DNA of 64,000 nt, taken from positions 186,001-250,000 of the forward strand of contig CAYSMF010000001.1 in the NCBI GenBank assembly GCA_964432155.1, written 5' to 3'. How positions within the stretch are numbered: position 1 is the first letter of the stretch; each line of letters starts with the position of its first letter. The notes under the pieces are model-generated. The model was not told where the DNA came from. It worked only from the letters and a program-made list of their open reading frames with translations, and ran no database searches. Source of the stretch: UBA10438 sp964432155. GTDB taxonomy: Bacteria; Bacteroidota; Ignavibacteria; Kapaibacteriales; Kapaibacteriaceae. Below are positions 27,354-35,655 of the stretch, one piece after another. Made by a program: the position numbers and the translations under genes.

Positions 27354-28129
27354 ATGAACTCTTTCGCATAGGCTTTCTGGCGATCACTGCAATCGATGTT
27401 CTCGATGTAGTGCTCATTGCCGTAGTGTTCTATGTGGTGTATCGATCGCTACGCGATACACTGGCCATTCAGATTCTGATGATCCTTGCGTTGGTTTTGC
27501 TGCTCAGTTTCGTGACTGATGCAGCTGGCATGAAGACTGTGAACTGGGTGCTACGACGCATCGGCGACGTAGGTCTGATTGCCTTTGTTGTGCTCTTTCA
27601 GCCAGAACTTCGGAGAGTGCTACTCCTTCTCACACAGTCGCGGCTATTTCGATTGTTCGTTCGTTCACGAAACTCCGAAGTCATTGACGACGTGATGGAA
27701 GCTGTACAGGACCTCACAGCCAAACATATCGGCGCGCTGATTGTGTTCTCGCGTGCCGACCACATCAGCGTGACAGTGGATACAGGCATTACACTCAATG
27801 CGCAACTTTCATCTGAACTTCTCTCGTCCATTTTCAACCCGAGGTCACCTCTGCATGACGGTGCCGTCATCGTTGACAACCAGACCGTCGTAGCAGCTCG
27901 ATGCGTGTTGCCATTGAGCAGTACACAACGTATCGGCACACGTAATCTCGGCACGCGACATCGTGCTGGACTCGGCCTTGCTGAGCAAGCAGATGTCGTG
28001 GTCGTTATCATCTCTGAAGAACGGGGCTCGATCAGCATTGCGTATCAAGGTGAGTTAACGCTCGATATCGAACCATCGGAACTCCGATCGCTTCTTCAGG
28101 TACGTCTTACTGAAATCTCCGCTGGATAA
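27350..28129 (+). CDS. cdaA: Membrane diadenylate cyclase (c-di-AMP synthase)
   Basis: 259 residues. Three N-terminal hydrophobic helices are followed by a DAC domain with LHDGAVIV (DGA motif) and GTRHRAGLG (RHR motif), both needed to condense two ATP into c-di-AMP. The active face is cytoplasmic. In Firmicutes cdaA is followed by the regulator cdaR (YbbR domains); here pcm follows ten bases later and no YbbR protein is present. c-di-AMP controls potassium, osmotic and cell-wall balance in the groups where it has been studied. Confidence 0.95.
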   Translation: MNELFRIGFLAITAIDVLDVVLIAVVFYVVYRSLRDTLAIQILMILALVLLLSFVTDAAGMKTVNWVLRRIGDVGLIAFVVLFQPELRRVLLLLTQSRLFRLFVRSRNSEVIDDVMEAVQDLTAKHIGALIVFSRADHISVTVDTGITLNAQLSSELLSSIFNPRSPLHDGAVIVDNQTVVAARCVLPLSSTQRIGTRNLGTRHRAGLGLAEQADVVVVIISEERGSISIAYQGELTLDIEPSELRSLLQVRLTEISAG

Positions 28130-28138
28130 TCATCCTCC

Positions 28139-28822
28139 ATGAACCGACCACCATCACCGCTCAAAACAGCAACCGTATACGAGCGTCAGCGACTAGCGCT
28201 CCTTGACACACTCCGATCACGAGGTATACACGACGAACGCGTATTGTCAGCAATGAATGCCATACCACGTGAGCACTTCGTGCCCCCTGCCATGATGGGA
28301 CGGGCGTATGAGGACTCTGCGCTGCCAATCGACAATCGTCAGACGATATCGCAGCCGTACACGGTTGCACTGATGACGCAAGAGCTACAGTTGAAACCAG
28401 GCATGCGCGTGCTCGAGATTGGTACCGGAAGCGGCTATCAGGCAGCAGTTCTGGCGCAACTGGGCGCAGAGGTTATCAGCATCGAGCGGCACCCACTCTT
28501 GTCGCAAAAGGCACGAACGCTGCTTCAAAGTCTCGGATACGCAGTCAATTGCCGTATTGGAGATGGTACGATCGGGTACCGCGACGGCGAACCGTATGAT
28601 GGCATCATTGTCACTGCTGGTGCACCCGACGTACCGGAACCGCTTGCTCGACAACTTGCCATCGGCGGCGTTCTCGTTGTACCGGTTGGTCCACGTGATC
28701 AGCAAACTCTCTACCGAGTGGTACGCACAGGACCTGAAGCCTGGAAGGCGGAAGAGCGCGGTCCTTGCAAGTTTGTACCGTTGATTGGCCGCTCTGGTTG
28801 GGATGAGACCGTTGGACAATAA
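28139..28822 (+). CDS. pcm: Protein-L-isoaspartate O-methyltransferase
   Basis: 227 residues. The family segments IPREHFVPP, AYEDSALPI, QTISQPYTVALM and the SAM-binding VLEIGTGSGYQAAVLAQL are all in place, then YDGIIVTAGAP. The enzyme methylates isoaspartyl residues in damaged proteins to start their repair, using S-adenosylmethionine in the cytoplasm. Ten bases separate it from cdaA, and miaA starts inside its last 20 bases. Confidence 0.95.
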   Translation: MNRPPSPLKTATVYERQRLALLDTLRSRGIHDERVLSAMNAIPREHFVPPAMMGRAYEDSALPIDNRQTISQPYTVALMTQELQLKPGMRVLEIGTGSGYQAAVLAQLGAEVISIERHPLLSQKARTLLQSLGYAVNCRIGDGTIGYRDGEPYDGIIVTAGAPDVPEPLARQLAIGGVLVVPVGPRDQQTLYRVVRTGPEAWKAEERGPCKFVPLIGRSGWDETVGQ

Positions 28823-29753
28823 GCAACATCATCTCGTCGTAATCGCGGGACCAACAGCTGCTGGTAAGTCACGCGTCTCCCTTGAGCTCGCATCGCACTA
28901 CCCTGCTGCTATTGTCTGTGCGGATGCACGCCAGGCTGTGCGTGGGATGCATATCGGAACTGCTGCTCCGTCGGAGGAAGAAGTCCGTCGTGCCCCCCAT
29001 TACGGATTTGCTGTGCGTGAACCGGAAGAAGAGTATTCAGCTGCTGATTACGCAACGTATACGCGTGAGCTAATTGACGAGCTCCCACTCGACATGCTTC
29101 CACTAATCGTGGGAGGATCTGGTCTGTACATTCAGGCATTGATCGATGGGTTCTCCAGTGACGTTGTGCCAACACCGCCCGATATACGATTGCGCGTGCA
29201 ACAGATGCTCGATGAAGTTGGTCGCGTTGAGTTCTACAATCAACTTCAGTCGATTGATCCTATTGCAGCTGAGCGGTATGCCGACATGAACCCACGCCGC
29301 ATCCAACGCGCACTTGAGTATTACTACACTACGGGATCAACGCTCTCGAGTACATGGAATACTCCACGACGAACATCGCCCTACACAGCAACATGGATCG
29401 CCATTGATCAAGACGATGATGTTCTACGTCGTCAGATCACACAGCGATGCGAGCAGATGTGGAATGATGGATTGGTTGATGAGACACAGGCGTTGCTTGC
29501 ACGAGGTATTGATCCTTCAGCACATATTCTCCGCACGATCGGATATGCAGAAGCCATCGAAGTGATACAAGGTCGATGCAGTCAGGCAGAGGCTCAGGAG
29601 CGACTCATTCGTGCGACGTGGCAATACGCGAAACGTCAACGCACATGGTTCCGTCGCGACGAACGATACACATGGCTGCGCGGTCCAATTGAATCAATCA
29701 TACCTCGCATTCGTGAAGCGATCTGCGCTGACGCTCCGCGCTGGTGTTCGTAG
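28803..29753 (+). CDS. miaA: tRNA dimethylallyltransferase
   Basis: 316 residues from ATG 28803 (an earlier in-frame start at 28785 is possible). P-loop GPTAAGKSRVS, then CADARQAVRGMHIGTA, LIVGGSGLYIQAL and NPRRIQRALEYYY match MiaA. The usual DSMQ/DSRQ after the P-loop is DARQ here, a mild variation. The enzyme adds a dimethylallyl group to A37 of tRNAs reading UNN codons. It overlaps pcm by 20 bases and precedes the PBP4-like gene by 13. Confidence 0.95.
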   Translation: MRPLDNKQHHLVVIAGPTAAGKSRVSLELASHYPAAIVCADARQAVRGMHIGTAAPSEEEVRRAPHYGFAVREPEEEYSAADYATYTRELIDELPLDMLPLIVGGSGLYIQALIDGFSSDVVPTPPDIRLRVQQMLDEVGRVEFYNQLQSIDPIAAERYADMNPRRIQRALEYYYTTGSTLSSTWNTPRRTSPYTATWIAIDQDDDVLRRQITQRCEQMWNDGLVDETQALLARGIDPSAHILRTIGYAEAIEVIQGRCSQAEAQERLIRATWQYAKRQRTWFRRDERYTWLRGPIESIIPRIREAICADAPRWCS

Positions 29754-29766
29754 ATTCGCATACAGC

Positions 29767-31542
29767 ATGAAGAACTTCTCAATTCGCATTACCTACGGAA
29801 TCGTTGCGCTGATTGCACTCTGTGTGCTTAGCGCTCCTACATTCGTCGCTGCGCAACAGCGGTTTTCACCGCCTGTGCGAACACAGTATGATTCTGCCCG
29901 AGCCCTCCGTGCCTTACGCGAGCGTCTGGACAATGTGTTTACGTCAGGCGCCTATAAGAATAGCCGCGCAAGTGTGAGCGTCTGGTCGATCACACGCAAC
30001 ACGTCGATCTACGAGCGAAATCCTTCTGCCAACCTCACGCCTGCGTCGACGACGAAGCTATTTACGACGGCAGCCCTGTATCAGCTCTACGGAGCTGGAG
30101 CATCGATCACAACGGATGTTCGCTATGATGGCACGATCACGCCTGATGGCACACTTCGTGGCAATCTGTATTTGATCGGACACGGAGATGCTCTTCTCTC
30201 GGTGAATGACCTTGAGGAACTTGCTGACAAGGTGCGAGCGGCAGGCATTGTGCGCATTACAGGAAATGTATACGGCGATGGCTCTGCGTTTGAGTCGCAA
30301 GCGAACCGTGCCGTGTATTCGGGTGACTTTGAAGATGTTGTGCCGCTACCCCCAATTGTTGCGCTCAACGTCAATCGTGGCACGATCGCTGTTGTGGCAA
30401 GTTCTGGTCGTAGTGGCGCTCCAAACGTGCAGATGATTCCAGCCTCCGACGCCGTTGAACTGGCTGTGCGTGCACAAGCACCATCGAGAGCTTCAACTTC
30501 GTCAGCTGCAACGAGCGCGACACCACGGAAGAAGACCCCAACTGCACGAAAGCCGCGAGGAACAGCGCGTAAACCAACCTCGTCAAAGCGGTCGTCAAAA
30601 CAAAAGCGTTCCTCCTCCCGACGTCGAGCCGATATCTACAGCGCTGAGATTCATGACCGATTTGGCGATGCGCCACCGGAACCGCGTCAGCGACGCAGGG
30701 GGCGCAAAACGCGCAGTCGCGTGAGTGCTTCGAGTTCGATCCTGCCAAGTGGTATACAGCGGATCGCAGTTCAGGGCAGTCCAGGACGCCATGCGACGGC
30801 AACGGTCTATGTGAATGCCGCAAAGCCGGCCCTGTTTACTACGGGTGTCTTTGCAAATCGCCTACGTAGCGGCGGTATCACCATCGACGGTGTCGTCCAG
30901 GAACGTCAAGCGCCGTCGTCAGCACGCATGCTTGCGCAGTTTCGCCGTCCATTATCGGAGATTGCCGGCATTGTCAACAAGCGAAGCGACAACTACATAG
31001 CCGAACACCTGTTCAAGGTTGTCGGGGCAACTTGTGGTGATCATACCACTACGGCAATGCGTGCCCGGAGAACTGTTCTCGATGTTCTGGATACGCTTGG
31101 CGTGCAACGTCAGGGATGCGCGTTCAATGATGGCAGCGGCCTTTCGCGTCGCAACATCGTGAGTGCATCCACGCAGGTACAACTCCTGCGTAAGATTCAT
31201 GCTCAATCATGGGGCCGTGAGTATCGATCGACACTTGCCATCGCCGCCTATGATGGAACAATCCGTGGACGCATGCATGGTACACCAGCAGCAAACAACG
31301 TGACAGCAAAGACAGGCACCTTGCGGAATGTTAGCTCATTGTCAGGTTATGTGACAACTGCAGACGGCGAGCTCTTGGCGTTCTCCTTCATGTCGAATGG
31401 ACCTGCCGTTGGGACGTATAAGCACCTCGAGAACATTGCGGCTGCTACCCTTGCAGCGTTCTCATATCGAGGCATGCCAACACTTGAGATGCAGCTTCAG
31501 GACGTTCCGATCGACACCGTAGGTCAACCAGAAGAAGAATAG
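29767..31542 (+). CDS. dacB: D-alanyl-D-alanine carboxypeptidase, PBP4/DacB-like (S13), with basic insert
   Basis: 591 residues from ATG 29767; the signal peptide is MKNFSIRITYGIVALIALCV and onward to AAQ. The active site motifs are SxxK at Ser94-Lys97 (PASTTKLF), SDN at 407-409 and KTG at 515-517, so the enzyme should be an active periplasmic carboxypeptidase/endopeptidase trimming peptidoglycan. Residues about 239-322 (bases 30481-30735) form a Ser/Thr/Lys/Arg-rich, histone-tail-like stretch with repeated TPRKK, TARKP and KRSS patches, which I do not expect in this family. The frame stays intact on both sides. The 3' end overlaps the convergent nnr gene by 19 bases. Confidence 0.93.
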   Translation: MKNFSIRITYGIVALIALCVLSAPTFVAAQQRFSPPVRTQYDSARALRALRERLDNVFTSGAYKNSRASVSVWSITRNTSIYERNPSANLTPASTTKLFTTAALYQLYGAGASITTDVRYDGTITPDGTLRGNLYLIGHGDALLSVNDLEELADKVRAAGIVRITGNVYGDGSAFESQANRAVYSGDFEDVVPLPPIVALNVNRGTIAVVASSGRSGAPNVQMIPASDAVELAVRAQAPSRASTSSAATSATPRKKTPTARKPRGTARKPTSSKRSSKQKRSSSRRRADIYSAEIHDRFGDAPPEPRQRRRGRKTRSRVSASSSILPSGIQRIAVQGSPGRHATATVYVNAAKPALFTTGVFANRLRSGGITIDGVVQERQAPSSARMLAQFRRPLSEIAGIVNKRSDNYIAEHLFKVVGATCGDHTTTAMRARRTVLDVLDTLGVQRQGCAFNDGSGLSRRNIVSASTQVQLLRKIHAQSWGREYRSTLAIAAYDGTIRGRMHGTPAANNVTAKTGTLRNVSSLSGYVTTADGELLAFSFMSNGPAVGTYKHLENIAAATLAAFSYRGMPTLEMQLQDVPIDTVGQPEEE

Positions 31543-33038
31543 CGCAGAACCGAAGGAATCCACTGGAGCATGTCAGATGCCAGTATCGGTTGATCTGTTG
31601 GTCCTGACGCGTTCGATCCCGCCTCCGCATGGACAAATGCCGCGAGTGCCGTTCCCCACAGTGGGTCAGCCCCCTGCGCAACGATGCCTGCAATGATGCC
31701 CGTGAGCACATCACCCGAGCCTGCTGTAGCCATACGTGGTGTGCCATTCACGGTGAGCACTGATTGTGCACCGTTTGAGCTGACCGAAGGCGTGTCCTTT
31801 AGATGCAACACACCTGGGTTCTTGGCAGTCCATTCCCTGGCAAGTTCCAACGGATTGGCACCGAGATCTGTGTGCGACACGCCGACCATACGCGCATATT
31901 CACCGCGATGTGGAGTGAAGATCATTGTGTGGTGCAGTTTCTTCAGCAATGGTAGAAGGCGCAACCCATCAGCGTCAATCACGACGGGGAGTTGGTCTGC
32001 AATACTATCGATCACACGCGCAAGCATGCCGAGTGTAGCTGTGTTACTCCCAAGTCCGGGTCCGACGGCAACCACTGAGGCCCGCTCGATAATTGCCATC
32101 ACATCATGAAACGCTTCTTCGGAGATCGTACCATCGGCATGACGTTCCAGCTCGTGCACAATGACTTCACGTGGTGTGAGCGGATGAATTCGCGGTGCGA
32201 GTAAATGAACGAGTCCAGCACCCGACCGCAATGCAGCATGGGCTGTGAGTGATGGTGCTCCCGGCATGCCGACGGTCCCTCCAATAACGACAACACGACC
32301 CGCGTCGAATTTGGAGTATCTCGCTGGACGTGCCGGTAGAATCAGGGGAATATCGTCGGATGTGAGTCGCACCACATCTCGAGGCAGGCGCTCCTCGGCT
32401 CCATCAACGCCCAGGGGCACAACGACGATCCGACCTGTAACGCTCGGGCCATCCTGAAGCCAGAAACCGCGCTTCTCAGCACTTATCGTAACTGTCACGT
32501 CTGCACGAAACGTGTTCTCATGAGCGATACCTGTACTGCAATTGAGCCCCGTTGGTACATCCAGCGCTATGTGGAAGGCTGAACAGAGCTCAAGTGCCTG
32601 CAGGACCTCAGGAATTGGTTCACGAACCTGTTCACTGCCGCCATTTCCGATGATTGCATCAACCACAACATCGAAGCGATCCAGCGATGTCGTGGGATCG
32701 AAGGACAAGATTTCAACGTCGCTGGGAAGATCTGTCCGTGCGCGAGAACGCAGGTCTGTGGTTGTTCCGCTTGACGCAACCTCGAGAACTGCCACGTGGA
32801 TGTCTGGACTGAGCGTACGCAGGTTCCGAGCTACACACAATCCATCACCGCCATTGTTCCCTGGTCCAGCTACAATCAGGATACTCTTCACCTCGGGGAT
32901 CAACCGCATCTCGTTCAGGATGGCGTCCGTGACATTCCGCGACGCGCGCAGCATGAGGTCCCAGGGCTCCACACCCTGCTCGGTAGAGCACCATGTATCA
33001 AGTGTTCTGAAATCTTGAGGTAGATCAATTGGAACCAT
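31524..33038 (-). CDS. nnr: Bifunctional NAD(P)H-hydrate epimerase / ADP-dependent dehydratase
   Basis: 504 residues. The N-terminal YjeF_N half has the phosphate-binding VAGPGNNGGDGLCVARNL and epimerises R- and S-NAD(P)HX. The C-terminal carbohydrate-kinase-like half has FTPHRGEYARM and ATAGSGDVLTGIIAG, with the catalytic Asp in GSGD, and dehydrates S-NAD(P)HX using ADP. Together they repair hydrated nicotinamide cofactors in the cytoplasm. The ATG at 33038 is 56 bases from the divergent phoD start. Confidence 0.95.
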   Translation of the reverse strand: MVPIDLPQDFRTLDTWCSTEQGVEPWDLMLRASRNVTDAILNEMRLIPEVKSILIVAGPGNNGGDGLCVARNLRTLSPDIHVAVLEVASSGTTTDLRSRARTDLPSDVEILSFDPTTSLDRFDVVVDAIIGNGGSEQVREPIPEVLQALELCSAFHIALDVPTGLNCSTGIAHENTFRADVTVTISAEKRGFWLQDGPSVTGRIVVVPLGVDGAEERLPRDVVRLTSDDIPLILPARPARYSKFDAGRVVVIGGTVGMPGAPSLTAHAALRSGAGLVHLLAPRIHPLTPREVIVHELERHADGTISEEAFHDVMAIIERASVVAVGPGLGSNTATLGMLARVIDSIADQLPVVIDADGLRLLPLLKKLHHTMIFTPHRGEYARMVGVSHTDLGANPLELAREWTAKNPGVLHLKDTPSVSSNGAQSVLTVNGTPRMATAGSGDVLTGIIAGIVAQGADPLWGTALAAFVHAEAGSNASGPTDQPILASDMLQWIPSVLRYSSSG

Positions 33039-33094
33039 GCAGCGAAACTACGATGTTCGTAGTGTCTGTTCGTTCTATCACAGTTCCCAACGCT

Positions 33095-35158
33095 ATGTAT
33101 CGCCACCTATTTGCGGCACTCTCAATTGCAGTTGTCGCGACAGCCCTCGTCTCTGCACAGCAGGACGTCAAGGTTCTCGATCGACGAGCACTTCACGAAT
33201 CACCACGCTCACGTCGAGCAGAGGTAACAATGGTGGAGGAGCGTCTACGCCCCTTCTACCATGGTGTTGCAAGTGGCGATCCATTGCGTGATCGTGTGAT
33301 CATCTGGACGCGTGTCACGCCGCAGATGGGTGACGTAGCGATTCCCGTTGAGTATGCGGTTGCGACAGACACGTTGTTCTCGAATGTTGTCGCGCGTGGT
33401 GTCGCTACAGCAACACCCGAACGTGACTTTACAGTGAAGATCGATGTAGCAGGCCTGCGTCCGGCAACGACCTACTATTACGTCTTTACAGCCTACAATC
33501 GTTCCTCATTAATCGGCAGGACACGCACACTGTCTGACGGAGCGCAAGAGCAGGTGCGGCTGGCCATTGTTTCGTGCTCGAATTACCCAACGGGATACTT
33601 CAACGTCTACGCTGCCATCGCGCGAAGGAACGATCTCGACGGCGTGCTGCATCTTGGAGACTACATCTATGAGTATGATGCCGACAGCACGTCATATGGT
33701 GGCTCAACAGGTATTGCACTGGGCCGCTCACATGAGCCATCCAATGAGATCGTAACGCTGTCTGACTATCGCGTACGATACTCGCAGTACCGGCTCGACC
33801 CAGACCTTCGCAGACTGCATCAGCAGCACCCTGTGATGCACGTCTGGGATGATCACGAGTCTGCAAATGATGCATACACTGACGGTGCCGAGAACCACCA
33901 GCCAAACGAGGGCTCGTGGGAGGTTCGTAAGGCGGTCTCTAAGCGTGTGTGCTATGAGTGGATGCCGACGCGGGAAACGGAAGATTCCGTGCTCTATCGC
34001 TCATTCCGTTTTGGCGACATGGCCGACCTGTTCATGTTGGACACGCGTCTTGATGGTCGCGATGTGCAAGTTCAGAATGTCGGTCCAGATGCACCACAGT
34101 CCTCAAAGGATTCGCTCAATGATCCGAATCGCAAGATCATGTCGGATCGTCAGTTCTCGTGGCTGACAGAAGGACTCAGGAAAAGCACGACAACGTGGCG
34201 CGTGTTTGGCAATCAGGTCATGTTCACACCTGTCGAGGTCAACCCGATTGACACGAACTACCTCTTCAAGACTGTGGGTCCCTTTTTTTCGTTGGTTCTT
34301 CGGCCACAACTCCCAACACTGCAAGCAACGTTTGAGATTGCATTTCGCGGCGATGTTTGGACCAACTATCCGGCACAACGCACCAATTTGCTTCAGCGGA
34401 TGCAGGAGGATAACGTTCGCAATCTCGTGATTACGACGGGCGACTTCCATTGTGCCTTCGCATTCGACTACCCTGTGCGACCTCCATTCTCACGTGCAAC
34501 CCTTCCGGTAGAGGTAATGACACCTTCGATCTCAGCGCCGAATTTCGATGAGACACTCTCCTCAGTCCCATTGGTGCGAAGCATCGTTCCAGCACTTCTC
34601 GGGACGATCGACACTACACTTCGCCAGCTAAACAGTCATCTCAAGTGGCACGACATCACGAATCACGGCTATGAACTGCTCGATTTGACATCGACGCGTG
34701 CACAATGCGACTGGTACTTTGTCGACTCGATCCTCGTTCGACCTTCACCGGATCGTTGGATTCGCGGATACCAAACGTTACGCGATCAGAGCGCCCTCAC
34801 GCTCACGTCCGCACCTGCCCCTGGTAAGCCCGTACAAGAGACGCCAGCTCCATTTGATCCACCATCAAAACCTCTCAGCGTGGATGAACAGCCTGCTTCA
34901 TGCATCACAATGCTTGGTTATGGCCCAATACCAGCTCTGTCGACGCTCTCGATTTCCTATGTCGTGGCTACACCAAGTTCAGTACGGTACATGATCACGA
35001 ACACGCAAGGAAGTATCATGTACAGCGCTACCGCAATACTCGAGCACGGCATGCGAAGCCTTGCCATTGATGTCTCATCGATGCCGCAAGGGGCATATAC
35101 GCTCACGCTTACAAGCCCATGCGGCACTCACCATGTTCCGTTTACGGTACAACGATGA
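33095..35158 (+). CDS. phoD: Secreted alkaline phosphatase D-like enzyme with T9SS-like sorting domain
   Basis: 687 residues from ATG 33095, giving the signal peptide MYRHLFAALSIAVVATALVSA; a longer frame to 33029 lacks a signal. Residues 30-130 are the N-terminal PhoD beta domain (GVASGDPLRDRVIIWTRV). The metallophosphatase core has IVSCSNYPTGYFN, VLHLGDYIYEY, HVWDDHESAND and ITTGDFHCAF. The final ~75 residues (ISYVVATPSSVRYMI to GAYTLTL...VPFTVQ-Arg) look like a T9SS sorting domain. PhoD enzymes cleave phosphodiesters and monoesters with Fe/Ca. It heads an operon with a lipoprotein and a TonB receptor, a likely surface phosphate scavenging set. Confidence 0.93.
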   Translation: MYRHLFAALSIAVVATALVSAQQDVKVLDRRALHESPRSRRAEVTMVEERLRPFYHGVASGDPLRDRVIIWTRVTPQMGDVAIPVEYAVATDTLFSNVVARGVATATPERDFTVKIDVAGLRPATTYYYVFTAYNRSSLIGRTRTLSDGAQEQVRLAIVSCSNYPTGYFNVYAAIARRNDLDGVLHLGDYIYEYDADSTSYGGSTGIALGRSHEPSNEIVTLSDYRVRYSQYRLDPDLRRLHQQHPVMHVWDDHESANDAYTDGAENHQPNEGSWEVRKAVSKRVCYEWMPTRETEDSVLYRSFRFGDMADLFMLDTRLDGRDVQVQNVGPDAPQSSKDSLNDPNRKIMSDRQFSWLTEGLRKSTTTWRVFGNQVMFTPVEVNPIDTNYLFKTVGPFFSLVLRPQLPTLQATFEIAFRGDVWTNYPAQRTNLLQRMQEDNVRNLVITTGDFHCAFAFDYPVRPPFSRATLPVEVMTPSISAPNFDETLSSVPLVRSIVPALLGTIDTTLRQLNSHLKWHDITNHGYELLDLTSTRAQCDWYFVDSILVRPSPDRWIRGYQTLRDQSALTLTSAPAPGKPVQETPAPFDPPSKPLSVDEQPASCITMLGYGPIPALSTLSISYVVATPSSVRYMITNTQGSIMYSATAILEHGMRSLAIDVSSMPQGAYTLTLTSPCGTHHVPFTVQR

Positions 35159-35655
35159 AGACACTCATTGCGTACGTTCAATTACTATGTCTGTCGCTGC
35201 TTGTTGTTGGGTGCGGTGGACTTGATCCGACGGTCGAACCGTCGTTCAGTGGCATTCGTGGATCCATCCGGTTCGCTGGTGGACCCTCCAAGTGGCCGAC
35301 TGATAGTATTTATGACCTTCGTGTTGTAGCCTTCGAGGAACAGCCGAAGGTACCCGCCGACATCATAGCGTCGCTCATTCGTCAACGTGCTGCATTTACG
35401 CCAACGATGTTGCCTGTGCGCGTTGATTCATGCTCCTTCGAGATCGAAGTGCTGGCTCCCCCACGCGTATTCCCCTACGTTGTCGTTGCGATGCAAGTCG
35501 GACCGAATTTTCAGCAGGACTGGTTGATGCTCGATGTGTACGCTCCATCAGGTGACAAGACACTTCCCGGTGTGATCCGTGTTCCATCAGGTGGTGTCGT
35601 TACTGTCGATTTCAGCGTAGACTTTGCAAATCTCCCACCGCAACCATTCAACTGA
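35155..35655 (+). CDS. Lipoprotein of unknown function between phoD and the TonB receptor
   Basis: 166 residues; ATG overlaps the phoD stop (ATGA). The signal ends in LLVVGC-GG, a good lipobox. The mature part is beta-rich, with a GIRGSIRFAGG opening and an IEVLAPPRVFPYVVVAMQV strand pattern suggesting one Ig-like or transthyretin-like domain. No catalytic residues are evident. Both ends are coupled to neighbours, so it likely works with PhoD and the receptor, perhaps as an outer-membrane accessory lipoprotein. Family not recognised. Confidence 0.82.
   Translation: MKTLIAYVQLLCLSLLVVGCGGLDPTVEPSFSGIRGSIRFAGGPSKWPTDSIYDLRVVAFEEQPKVPADIIASLIRQRAAFTPTMLPVRVDSCSFEIEVLAPPRVFPYVVVAMQVGPNFQQDWLMLDVYAPSGDKTLPGVIRVPSGGVVTVDFSVDFANLPPQPFN

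Noticed and set aside
27350..28129. Periplasmic YbbR/CdaR regulator near cdaA
   Set aside because: No protein with YbbR repeats is found on either side; pcm and phoH are the neighbours.
30481..30735. Frameshift or assembly error producing the basic stretch in the PBP4-like gene
   Set aside because: The frame is open and the SxxK motif upstream and SDN and KTG motifs downstream are all in the same frame.
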